From: Lampropedia hyalina DSM 16112
GTDB taxonomy: Bacteria > Pseudomonadota > Gammaproteobacteria > Burkholderiales > Burkholderiaceae_C
Reading direction: 5' to 3'
DNA length: 63,111 bases
Assembly (NCBI RefSeq): GCF_900129055.1
Contig: NZ_FQUZ01000019.1
Span: 1-63,111 of the forward strand
The notes under the pieces are model-generated. The model searched no databases and was not told the DNA's origin. It saw only the letters and a list, made by a program, of their open reading frames with translations. Numbering within the stretch: position 1 is the stretch's first letter; the number at the start of each line of letters is the position of its first letter. The position numbers and the translations under genes were made by a program. Of the stretch, positions 44,224 through 52,868 are shown piece after piece.

Positions 44224-47200
44224 ATGACCATTCACGTTGCCCTTCATCACGTTACCCATTATCGGTACGATCGCCCGGTCAAGTTGGGTGCGCAGGTGGT
44301 TCGCCTGCGACCTGCACCCCACAGCCGCACCCGCATCCTGTCCTACAGCCAGACCATCGATCCCGCGCAGCACTTCTGCAACTGGCAGCAGGACCCGTTT
44401 GCCAACTACCAGGCGCGGCTGGTGTTTTCGGAGCGCACCCGCGAGTTCAAGGTCACCGTTGATCTGGTGGCCGAAATGGCGGTACACAACCCGTTCGACT
44501 TCTTTCTGGAGCCTGTCGCCGAGCAGTTCCCGTTTGCCTATGATGCCGGGCTGCAACAGGAGCTGGCCCCCTATCTGGCCAAGGCAGTGCTCACGCCCCG
44601 GCTGGATGCCTATTTGCAGAAGGTGGATCGGCGGCCCCGGCGCACCATCGACTTTCTCGTGGCCCTGAACCAGCAGTTGTACGAGGACATCGACTACACC
44701 ATCCGCATGGAGCCGGGCGTGCAGACCCCGGAAGAAACGCTGACGCTGGCTTCCGGCTCCTGCCGCGATTCCGGCTGGTTGCTGGTGAACCTGTTGCGCC
44801 ACATGGGGCTGGCCGCGCGTTTCGTCTCGGGCTATCTGATTCAGCTCACACCCGATGTCAAATCGCTGGATGGCCCTTCCGGCCCCAGCTCGGACTTCAC
44901 CGATCTGCATGCCTGGTGCGAGGTGTTCCTGCCTGGCGCAGGCTGGATCGGGCTGGACCCGACCTCCGGCCTGCTGGCGGGCGAAGGGCATATTCCACTG
45001 GCCTGCACGCCCCAGCCGTCTTCGGCTGCACCAATCGAGGGCGCGGTGGAGAAGAGCGAAGTGGAGTTCTCGCACCAAATGGGGGTGACGCGCATTTTTG
45101 AGTCGCCGCGCGTCACCAAACCGTACACCGATGGGCAATGGCAGGCCATTCTGGCCCTGGGCGAGCAGGTGGATGCCGACCTGCAAGCGGGCGACGTGCG
45201 CCTGACCCAGGGCGGAGAGCCGACTTTCGTGGCCGACAGCGACCGCGATGCACCAGAATGGAACACCACTGCATTGGGCCCCACCAAGCGCGGCTATGCC
45301 AACGCCCTGGTGCAGAAGCTGCGCCAGCAGTATGGCGACGGTGGCTTTCTGCACTTCGGGCAGGGCAAGTGGTATCCGGGCGAACAGTTGCCACGCTGGG
45401 CCTTGTCGATTTTCTGGCGTGCCGATGGCCAGCCTGTCTGGCAGAACCCGGCTCTGTTTGCCGATGAGCGCGAGCCATCGGGCTACACCACCGACGATGC
45501 GCACCGCTTCATCACCACGCTGGTGCGCACGCTGGGACTGACGGACGAATACATCACCCCCGGCTACGAGGACATCTGGTACTTCCTCTGGCGTGAACGC
45601 CGTCTGCCGGTGAACGTCGATCCCTTCGATGCCCGCATCGACGACGAACTCGAACGCGAACGCCTGCGCAAGTGGGTACAGCAGGGGCTGGGGCATACGG
45701 TGGGCTATGCACTGCCCCTGACCCCCGGCAATGCCGTGGGCTTGCAGGGCGTGCCGTGGCAGACCGGGCCGTGGTTCTTCCGCGACGAGCGCATGTACCT
45801 GTTCCCCGGTGATTCGGCCATGGGCTACCGCCTGCCGCTGGATTCCCTGCCCTGGGTGTCCGAAGGCGACATGCCGTACTTCCTGGAGCGCGACCCGTTC
45901 GCGCCGGTGGACGATTTGCCCACGGCGCAGACCTTCCAGCAACGCTACCGCCCGCATGATGCGGCGCACCCGGCCACGCGGGTATTGCAGCAGACCCAGC
46001 GCGACTGGGCACTGGAGCAAGCCCACGACGGCGCGGGCAAGTCCGCTGCCACCGCGCCCGGCTACGAACCCGCTGTGCCCACGCTGTTGCCGCAGCAGCC
46101 ACCGGCCCGCTTCGAGTCGGCGCATTGGCTGACCCGCACCGCCCTGGTGGTGGAAGTGCGGCAGGGCATTCTGTACGTCTTCATGCCCCCACTGGCGCGG
46201 CTGGAAGACTACTTCGACCTGTTGGCAGCCGTGGAAGCGACGGCCGAGCAGCTTCAGGTGCGGCTGGTGCTGGAAGGTTATCCGCCGCCCCGTGATGCCC
46301 GACTGAAGGTGTTGCAGGTCACGCCCGACCCCGGAGTCATCGAGGTGAACATTCACCCGGCCAGCAACTGGAAGGAACTGGTGGAGCACACCGAGTTTCT
46401 GTATCAGGCTTCGTTCGAGAGCCACCTCTGCGCGGAGAAGTTCGCCCTCGATGGCCGCCATACCGGCACGGGCGGTGGCAACCATGTGGTGCTGGGCGGA
46501 GCTACCCCGGCGGATTCACCATTCCTGCGCAAGCCCGAATTGCTCACCAGTCTGGTGGCCTACTGGCACAACCACCCCAGCCTGTCGTACCTGTTCAGCG
46601 GCCTGTTCCTGGGGCCGACCAGCCAGGCTCCCCGGCTGGACGAGGCGCGCAACGACCAGATTTACGAACTGGAAATTGCCATGCGGCAAATCGAGGCGCA
46701 TGGCCGCATCTACGGCGGGCAGATGCCGCCGTGGCTGGTCGATCGCACGCTGCGCAACATCCTCATCGACGTGACCGGCAACACGCACCGCAGTGAGTTC
46801 TGCATCGACAAGCTCTACTCCCCCGACAGCTCCACCGGACGGCTGGGGCTGCTGGAGATGCGCGCGTTCGAGATGCCGCCCCATGCCCGCATGAGCATCG
46901 TGCAGCAATTGCTGTTGCGCGCGCTGATCGCCCGCTTCTGGCGGCAACCCTACCGCACGCCGCTGACACGCTGGGGCACCACGCTGCACGACCGCTTCAT
47001 GCTGCCCACCTTCATCCGCATGGATTTTGCCGATGTGCTGGCCGAGCTGGCACTGCCGGAACATGGCGGCTGTGCGTTCGACTCCCAGTGGTTCGCACCG
47101 CATTTCGAGTTCCGCTTTCCGCTGCTGGGCGATCTGGCCGTGCAGGGCATGCACCTGGAAGTGCGCAGCGCGCTGGAGCCGTGGCACGTCATGGGCGATG

Positions 47201-47655
47201 AGGGCACGCCCGGTGGCACGGTGCGCTATGTGGATTCCTCGCTGGAGCGGCTGGAAGTGCGCGTCACCGGCCTCAATGGCAGCCGCTACGTCGTCACCGT
47301 GAACGGCCAGGCCCTGCCGCTGCAACCCACCGGCGTGGCGCAGGAATACGTCGCCGGAGTGCGCTACAAGGCCTGGAATCCGCCGTCGGCCCTGCACCCC
47401 GGCATTCGGCCCCATGTGCCGCTGGTGTTTGACATCGTGGACACCTGGATGCAGAAAAGCCTGGGCGGTTGCCAATACCATGTGCAACACCCCGGTGGCA
47501 CGAACCCATCGGTGTTCCCGATCAATGCCTACGAGGCCGAGGCGCGCCGCCTCTCGCGCTTCTTCCGCATCGGCCATACCCCTGGAAAAATGTGGGTGCA
47601 GCCGCCTGTCATCAGCCCGGAAACCCCCTGGACGCTGGATTTGCGCCGCCAGTGA
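44224..47655 (+). CDS. Large transglutaminase-fold protein with DUF2126
   Basis: 1143 residues. The N-terminal transglutaminase part (about 1-290) begins MTIHVALHHVTHYRYDRPV. The catalytic triad can be read as Cys180 (GSCRDSGWLLVNLLR), His229 (DLHAWCEVF) and Asp245 (LDPTSG). The rest is DUF2126, with TQGGEPTFVADSD, a segment seen in these proteins. Such genes are conserved with circularly permuted ATP-grasp and alpha-E genes, as here, and may ligate or trim peptide or amide bonds; no substrate is proven. First gene of a three-gene operon; ATG 44224 gives the conserved N-terminus. Confidence 0.92.
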   Translation: MTIHVALHHVTHYRYDRPVKLGAQVVRLRPAPHSRTRILSYSQTIDPAQHFCNWQQDPFANYQARLVFSERTREFKVTVDLVAEMAVHNPFDFFLEPVAEQFPFAYDAGLQQELAPYLAKAVLTPRLDAYLQKVDRRPRRTIDFLVALNQQLYEDIDYTIRMEPGVQTPEETLTLASGSCRDSGWLLVNLLRHMGLAARFVSGYLIQLTPDVKSLDGPSGPSSDFTDLHAWCEVFLPGAGWIGLDPTSGLLAGEGHIPLACTPQPSSAAPIEGAVEKSEVEFSHQMGVTRIFESPRVTKPYTDGQWQAILALGEQVDADLQAGDVRLTQGGEPTFVADSDRDAPEWNTTALGPTKRGYANALVQKLRQQYGDGGFLHFGQGKWYPGEQLPRWALSIFWRADGQPVWQNPALFADEREPSGYTTDDAHRFITTLVRTLGLTDEYITPGYEDIWYFLWRERRLPVNVDPFDARIDDELERERLRKWVQQGLGHTVGYALPLTPGNAVGLQGVPWQTGPWFFRDERMYLFPGDSAMGYRLPLDSLPWVSEGDMPYFLERDPFAPVDDLPTAQTFQQRYRPHDAAHPATRVLQQTQRDWALEQAHDGAGKSAATAPGYEPAVPTLLPQQPPARFESAHWLTRTALVVEVRQGILYVFMPPLARLEDYFDLLAAVEATAEQLQVRLVLEGYPPPRDARLKVLQVTPDPGVIEVNIHPASNWKELVEHTEFLYQASFESHLCAEKFALDGRHTGTGGGNHVVLGGATPADSPFLRKPELLTSLVAYWHNHPSLSYLFSGLFLGPTSQAPRLDEARNDQIYELEIAMRQIEAHGRIYGGQMPPWLVDRTLRNILIDVTGNTHRSEFCIDKLYSPDSSTGRLGLLEMRAFEMPPHARMSIVQQLLLRALIARFWRQPYRTPLTRWGTTLHDRFMLPTFIRMDFADVLAELALPEHGGCAFDSQWFAPHFEFRFPLLGDLAVQGMHLEVRSALEPWHVMGDEGTPGGTVRYVDSSLERLEVRVTGLNGSRYVVTVNGQALPLQPTGVAQEYVAGVRYKAWNPPSALHPGIRPHVPLVFDIVDTWMQKSLGGCQYHVQHPGGTNPSVFPINAYEAEARRLSRFFRIGHTPGKMWVQPPVISPETPWTLDLRRQ

Positions 47656-47778
47656 ATGTGCGGCAGATCGGTTTCTCCCACGGTTTTCTGGCTGGAAAAA
47701 TACATGGGATGGTGTGCCGGTCTGCCACAATGGCCTGCCGCGCGAATACCATCGCCAGTACACCCACCCTGAAACGCC

Positions 47779-50625
47779 ATGTCCCTGTCCGAAGCCATCC
47801 CTGCCGACGTTCCTCCCGCTCCCCCTGCTGTGCAGGCTGACCCCGTGGTCAGTACCGCACATGCAGCAGAAGCAGGAGTGGGCGCAGGCAGCGGGGCAAG
47901 GGGCACTGGCGCAGCAGAGGGCATCGATGGCATCGTTCGCCAGATGGCGCAGCCCGCCCCCGCAGGCCACCTGAACGTCCTCTACGGCATGGCCTCCCCG
48001 GCGAGTGCGGCCACCACTCTGGAGCCACACTGGCAGCGGTTTTTTGCGCAGACGCTGGCCGCCCACCAGCGTCCCGGCAGGCACCGGCCCGCCGCGCAGA
48101 CACTGGCCGATGCCTTCACCCACTTGCAGCACAGTCTGCGCAAGCGCGTGGAAGACAACGGTGTTTCCTACAACCTCTATGCCGATGCGGTGAACAAGCC
48201 GCGCCCCTGGGCACTCGATCTGTTCCCGATGATTCTGCCCCCGGCAGAGTGGCAGCACATTGCCGCCGGGGTGCGCCAGCGCGCCGAACTGCTCAACCGC
48301 ATGCTGGCGGATGTCTATGGTGCGCAGAGCCTCGTGCGCGATGGCCTCTTGCCCAGCGCACTGGTACATGGGCATCCCGGCTATCTGCGCCAGGCACACG
48401 GCGTGCAGCCCGCCGGAGGGCGGTTTCTGCACGTTGCGGCCTTCGATCTGGCGCGCGGGGCGGATGGCCACTGGTGGATCATGTCGCAGCGCACCCAGGC
48501 CCCTTCCGGGCTGGGCTACGCGCTGGAGAACCGGCTCATCGTCTCCAGCCTGTTTCCGCAGGCGTTCGCGGCCTTGCAGGTGCAGCGGCTGGCCGACAGC
48601 TACCGCATCCTGCTGGCCAGTCTGGCGGCGCACAGCGTGCCTGGCCACGATGCGCGCGTCGTGCTGCTCACCCCCGGCCCGTACAGCGAAACCTATTTCG
48701 AGCACGTCTATCTGGCGCGCTACCTTGGCATCACACTGGTGGAAGGCGGCGATCTGGTGGTGCGCGAGCAGAAACTCTGGCTCAAGACCTTGCAAGGGTT
48801 GGAGCCGGTGGACGTGGTATTGCGCCGTCTGGACGATGATTTCCTCGACCCGCTGGAGTTGCGTGCCGACTCCGCGCTGGGCATTCCGGGGCTGATGCAG
48901 GCATGGCGGGCGGGCAACGTGGTGCTGGCGAATGCGCCGGGCACGGGCTTTCTGGAGTCATCCTCCACGCTGGGTTTTCTGCCTGCCATCTGCGAGAGGC
49001 TGCTGGGCGAGCCGCTGAAGCTGCCCTCGCTGGCCAGTTGGTGGTGTGGTGAACGCGCCATCCTGCCCGAGCTGTTCGAGAACCTGGGCGACTACGTCAT
49101 CAAGCCCACCTTCAACGACCCGGCCCGGCGGTTCGTGCCCGCACTGGGGCGCAGCCTGAAGGCGCAGGAGCAGACCACCTGGCAAGGCCGCATCGAAGCC
49201 CATCCGGAAAACCACTCGGCCCAGGCCTACATCCCGCTGGCGCACATGCCCACCTGGCAGGGCAGGGCAGATGCCGATGCGCAGTCCGCCGCACCTCTCA
49301 TGGGCAGTCAGGCGATGGCCGTGCGGGTGTTCGCGCTCTCCAATGGGCAGGGCGGCTGGCACATCATGCCCGGCGGCCTGACGCGGCTGGCCCCGCCCCA
49401 CCGGGATGTCGTGTCCATGTATCGGGGCGGCAGTTCCGCCGATCTGTGGGTCATGGGCGAGGCACACAGCAGCCTGCTGCATGCCGACACCGGCAAGGGT
49501 GGCTCTCTGACCGCCACCACTGCGGCCCCGGCGGCTCTGGTCGCTCATCCCCCTGCCATTGCCGGCCTGCCATCCGCACCCTGGCAGGCCCAGCGGCATG
49601 CCACCGTCATCAGCAGCCGCGCCGCCGAAAACCTGTTCTGGCTGGGGCGTTACACCGAGCGGCTGGAAAACAGCGTGCGCCATGCGCGGCTGGTGCTGGA
49701 ATCGCTGGGCGACAGCGAGGCAGCCAACACCCCCGCCAGCCTGCAATGGCTGTATCAGGTGGCCATCTGCAACGGGCTGGTGCATGAGAAAACCCCTTCA
49801 CCCGCCAAATCCCTCAGCGATTTCTGCGATACCCTGCTGACCGCGCTGGCCGATACCACCGGCAGTCACGGCATCTACAGCGTCGCCTCCACCCTGGCCT
49901 GTCTGCGCCAGTCGGCCTTCGCCGTGCGCGAACGCCTGGCGCAGGAGCAGTGGTTCCTCGTCAATAGTGCCGCCGCCCAGTTCGAGGCCGCCATGCACGG
50001 CTTCGGCCACAAGCCCGGCCCTGCCAGCCCAGCTGCCGTGCCGCTGGCCAGCACCGCACTGCCCGCGCTGGAGCAACTGGCCACCCACGTCATGGCCATG
50101 ACCGGGGCGCAGATCGACCGCATGACCCGTGACAACGGCTGGCGGTTGCTCTCGATGGGGCGGCAACTGGAGCGCATGGGCACGCTCTCGCAGGCCCTGC
50201 GGCTGGCCTTCAGCACCGAAGCCATCCACTGCGAAAGCGGCTTCGCCCATGTGCTGCGCCTGTTCGACAGCACCATCACCTACCGCTCGCGCTACCAGCA
50301 GCAGCGCAGCATCCAGTCCCTGCTGGAGCTGCTGGTGCTTGACCGCGAGAACCCGCGCTCCCTGAGCTGGGTGTCCGACAATCTGGTGGGCCGCATGCAG
50401 AAAATGACGCAGGGCAACCAATTGCTGTTGCAGGCCGGGGCCATCTCGCACCTGCCGCACACCTGGTCGGAAGCGCAGTTGCGCGCCATGACCCGCCAGT
50501 GCGACTACCCGCAGATCGCCCGCTGGCTCGATCAGGCCGCCGACCACGCCGCCCGCCTCTCCGACCTGCTCTCGCAGCAGTACTTCGCGCATGTGGAGGC
50601 CGAAAACCACACGCTGGGTTCCTGA
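47779..50625 (+). CDS. Circularly permuted ATP-grasp / alpha-E domain protein
   Basis: 948 residues that fuse two units usually encoded separately or together in this gene neighbourhood. The CP_ATP-grasp part (about 90-560) has YNLYADAVNKPRPW, LLTPGPYSETYFEHVYLA and DVVLRRLDDDFLDPLELR. The alpha-helical alpha-E domain (about 610-930) starts ISSRAAENLFWLGRYTER. ATP-grasp folds of this kind resemble COOH-NH2 ligases; the neighbouring transglutaminase-like proteins may act on the product. The first 75 residues are an Ala/Pro-rich low-complexity lead. It lies 123 bp after the DUF2126 gene and 21 bp before the next gene. Confidence 0.92.
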   Translation: MSLSEAIPADVPPAPPAVQADPVVSTAHAAEAGVGAGSGARGTGAAEGIDGIVRQMAQPAPAGHLNVLYGMASPASAATTLEPHWQRFFAQTLAAHQRPGRHRPAAQTLADAFTHLQHSLRKRVEDNGVSYNLYADAVNKPRPWALDLFPMILPPAEWQHIAAGVRQRAELLNRMLADVYGAQSLVRDGLLPSALVHGHPGYLRQAHGVQPAGGRFLHVAAFDLARGADGHWWIMSQRTQAPSGLGYALENRLIVSSLFPQAFAALQVQRLADSYRILLASLAAHSVPGHDARVVLLTPGPYSETYFEHVYLARYLGITLVEGGDLVVREQKLWLKTLQGLEPVDVVLRRLDDDFLDPLELRADSALGIPGLMQAWRAGNVVLANAPGTGFLESSSTLGFLPAICERLLGEPLKLPSLASWWCGERAILPELFENLGDYVIKPTFNDPARRFVPALGRSLKAQEQTTWQGRIEAHPENHSAQAYIPLAHMPTWQGRADADAQSAAPLMGSQAMAVRVFALSNGQGGWHIMPGGLTRLAPPHRDVVSMYRGGSSADLWVMGEAHSSLLHADTGKGGSLTATTAAPAALVAHPPAIAGLPSAPWQAQRHATVISSRAAENLFWLGRYTERLENSVRHARLVLESLGDSEAANTPASLQWLYQVAICNGLVHEKTPSPAKSLSDFCDTLLTALADTTGSHGIYSVASTLACLRQSAFAVRERLAQEQWFLVNSAAAQFEAAMHGFGHKPGPASPAAVPLASTALPALEQLATHVMAMTGAQIDRMTRDNGWRLLSMGRQLERMGTLSQALRLAFSTEAIHCESGFAHVLRLFDSTITYRSRYQQQRSIQSLLELLVLDRENPRSLSWVSDNLVGRMQKMTQGNQLLLQAGAISHLPHTWSEAQLRAMTRQCDYPQIARWLDQAADHAARLSDLLSQQYFAHVEAENHTLGS

Positions 50626-50646
50626 GAACCTGCTTCGAGGACTGCC

Positions 50647-51591
50647 ATGAAACTCTCCGTCATCCACGAAACCCGCTACATCCACGACTCGCCCGTGCTC
50701 CAGGCGCACCACATGGCCTATCTGCGCCCGCTGGACAACGACAGTCAGCGTCTGCACAGCCACAGCCTGCACATTGCCCCCACGCCGGATACGATTGCCC
50801 GCAGCACCGACCGCCAGGGCCAGTACCGCACCTACTTCGAGCTGGCCACCCCGCACGAGGAAATGGTCGTCATCGCCCACAGCGTGCTGGAAACCAGCGA
50901 ACTGCCGCCCGGCCTCGACGGTGCCCTGCCCACCCTCACCATGCCGCCCAGCCAGCCCTGGGAAGAAGTGGTGCGCCACATGCGCTACGAAGCCGGACAG
51001 GGCTTCGATGCCGCGCGGGAATACGCCCAGCCTTCCCCACTGGCCCCGGCCCACCCGCACTTTGCCGAATACGCCCAGGAACTGCTCGCCCCCGAGTTGC
51101 CCGTGTACCAGCTGGCCCAGGGCCTGTGCCAGAAAATCTTCGAGGAATTCCAGTACCAGCCCACCGCCACCGATGTCAGTACCCCGCCACTGCACGCCCT
51201 GCAACTGAAACAGGGCGTTTGCCAGGACTTCGCCCAGGTGATGATCGCCACGCTGCGTTCGCTGGGGCTGGCCGCCCGCTATGTGAGCGGCTACCTGCTG
51301 ACCCAGCCACCACCGGGCAAACCCCGGCTCATCGGGGCCGATGCCTCGCACGCCTGGGTCAGCGTGTACTGCCCCCAGGCTGGCTGGCTGGAATACGACC
51401 CCACCAACAACTGTCTGGCTGGCTCCAGCCACGTCCGGCTGGCCTATGGCCGCGACTACAGCGACATTGCCCCGTTGCGCGGCGTCATTCGCGGCGGCGG
51501 CAGCCACGAACTCAAAGTGGCCGTCACCATCAGCCCCGATGGCGAAGCCCCTCCAGTGCCAGCCCCTGCAAAGTCACCACCCGAGGCATGA
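50647..51591 (+). CDS. Transglutaminase-like cysteine peptidase/ligase family protein
   Basis: 314 residues, a complete small transglutaminase-fold protein. N-terminal domain LSVIHETRYIHDSPVLQAHH, then the catalytic Cys in GVCQDFAQVMIATLRSLG, His in SHAWVSVYCP and Asp in LEYDPTNNC. ATG 50647. It resembles the N-terminal third of the DUF2126 protein upstream, so this operon encodes two transglutaminase folds around one ATP-grasp protein. No signal peptide is visible, implying cytoplasmic action. Confidence 0.92.
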   Translation: MKLSVIHETRYIHDSPVLQAHHMAYLRPLDNDSQRLHSHSLHIAPTPDTIARSTDRQGQYRTYFELATPHEEMVVIAHSVLETSELPPGLDGALPTLTMPPSQPWEEVVRHMRYEAGQGFDAAREYAQPSPLAPAHPHFAEYAQELLAPELPVYQLAQGLCQKIFEEFQYQPTATDVSTPPLHALQLKQGVCQDFAQVMIATLRSLGLAARYVSGYLLTQPPPGKPRLIGADASHAWVSVYCPQAGWLEYDPTNNCLAGSSHVRLAYGRDYSDIAPLRGVIRGGGSHELKVAVTISPDGEAPPVPAPAKSPPEA

Positions 51592-51654
51592 AAAACCACA
51601 GGGGCATCTGCTGGCGTAACGCCTTCCCCTTCCTGCTGCAAAGCTGAATCACGA

Positions 51655-52266
51655 TCAGGACCAGCGGCAATAACACCCCACCACCAGCATTCCGAATGGC
51701 TCTACGGGCTGGCCATCCATCAAGTTATCGATGATCGGCTCCACGAAGCTGTTGGCAGAGGTGCATACCATGCCAACGCTGTAAGGCCCAGCGTACGCGA
51801 GCTGGCCTTGCGCGTCCCAGATGGCGACGGATGGGCTGGCCGGAATGCGTTCCATGCCTTCGATGGCATCCAGTGGTTGCAGTTTCCCCTGAAGAAACGG
51901 CGGAAGTTTCCCCTCTGTTCCCGGCTTTCTGATGCTGTAGAAGTCGATGTTGGCGCGTTGATACATGCTGATCAAATAGCTCAAATGCGCGCTGGTTTCC
52001 CGGTTGCAACTCGTGCAGTCTGGATCCCAGAAGTGAACCAGCCGAATGCGACCGGTTGCGCCTGCGAGTGCGGCAGGCAAGCGCAGATCGGCATCCTCGA
52101 AGACAACCGCCTGTTCCGCGTATGCACTCTGGCCACCCATGCCGAAGTAGTTCCAGAGGCTCACTCCTGCCGCCACCATAATGGCAATACCGGCCAGCAG
52201 AAATAGCAGGTAGGCATGCTTCTGAATGAAGCGACCGAATCGGGGATGCTGCTGGTGCAGGAACAT
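51655..52266 (-). CDS. Membrane-anchored thioredoxin-fold protein
   Basis: 203 residues. One N-terminal membrane helix (AYLLFLLAGIAIMVAAGVSLW), then a periplasmic thioredoxin-like domain with VHFWDPDCTSCNRETSAHL, in which CTSC is the redox pair, and a later ASPSVAIWDAQGQLAYAGPYS strand. Two further Cys occur in GMVCTSAN and VVGCYCRW. It may belong to the DUF6436 group of thioredoxin-like proteins, but I am not sure. The start at 52266 lies 2 bp after the stop of the small upstream gene, so the two are coupled. The partner is unknown. Confidence 0.78.
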   Translation of the reverse strand: MFLHQQHPRFGRFIQKHAYLLFLLAGIAIMVAAGVSLWNYFGMGGQSAYAEQAVVFEDADLRLPAALAGATGRIRLVHFWDPDCTSCNRETSAHLSYLISMYQRANIDFYSIRKPGTEGKLPPFLQGKLQPLDAIEGMERIPASPSVAIWDAQGQLAYAGPYSVGMVCTSANSFVEPIIDNLMDGQPVEPFGMLVVGCYCRWS

Positions 52267-52268
52267 GG

Positions 52269-52538
52269 CTATGGCTTTTCGTCGAACTTGTGCATGTACT
52301 GCTTTTCCATTTCCTGGCATGCCTGCACCAGTGAACTTCGGAAGATGGCAGATCGGCTCATATCTTCGCTACGCTCCCGGCACTTGAGGATCGCGTTACG
52401 CTCGGCGGCCTGGACTTGTGCCGTTTGGGGACGGGAGCAGACGTAGATCAGGGCTGCAAGCATGAGCAGCACGAATACAGCACATGCCCCCATCACCAGA
52501 TGGAACCTCCTTCTGCCACGGATTTTGCTGTCAATCAT
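52269..52538 (-). CDS. Small membrane-anchored protein
   Basis: 89 residues, not recognised. A basic N-terminus (DSKIRGRRRFH), one membrane helix (LVMGACAVFVLLMLAALIYVC), then a charged C-terminal part with a Cys pair at KCRERS and QACQEM that could form a disulfide. It is followed at 2 bp by the thioredoxin-fold gene, which could act on those cysteines. Its promoter region is shared with the divergent small gene at 52611 and carries the palindrome at 52580. Confidence 0.65.
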   Translation of the reverse strand: MIDSKIRGRRRFHLVMGACAVFVLLMLAALIYVCSRPQTAQVQAAERNAILKCRERSEDMSRSAIFRSSLVQACQEMEKQYMHKFDEKP

Positions 52539-52579
52539 GGCACACCCCGTCAAAAATCCATACATCATGGTATTATTGC

Positions 52580-52598
52580 ATACAAAATATATTTGTAT
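52580..52598. promoter_or_regulatory. Candidate operator ATACAAA-N5-TTTGTAT
   Basis: An inverted repeat with perfect 7-bp arms between two divergent small genes. The same arms, without spacer, occur at 54332-54345 in front of the MocR-type gene, so that regulator is the likely binder. Confidence 0.45.
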
Positions 52599-52610
52599 GG
52601 AGTTTGCTTT

Positions 52611-52868
52611 ATGATTGATGCGGTGAGTGTCCGGACGACCCGGGTTCCTGCGGTGGATGCCCAGGGTCAGCCAGTCATCCTGGAGCGGCAAACCATCCTG
52701 CAACACCGCGCGGGCAAGGACGTTGAAATGGGCCACCAGTATCACTACGACAATTCACACGTCAGCGAAGAGTCCAATGGAATCCTGGTGGTTCTTGCGA
52801 CAGGGGAAGAGTTGCGACTTTGCCCCGAGGCATCGGATGAGACTCGGGATGGGGCAGACCTTTCCTAG
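52611..52868 (+). CDS. Small hypothetical protein
   Basis: 85 residues, not recognised. Soluble, acidic at the C-terminus, with many His and Gln in the middle (QHRAGKDVEMGHQYHYDN). ATG 52611 is preceded by GGAG eight bases upstream. It starts just downstream of the ATACAAA..TTTGTAT palindrome and converges on the MocR-type gene, whose stop it overlaps by a few bases. A real gene is likely from the ribosome site and the promoter context, but the function is unknown. Confidence 0.55.
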   Translation: MIDAVSVRTTRVPAVDAQGQPVILERQTILQHRAGKDVEMGHQYHYDNSHVSEESNGILVVLATGEELRLCPEASDETRDGADLS

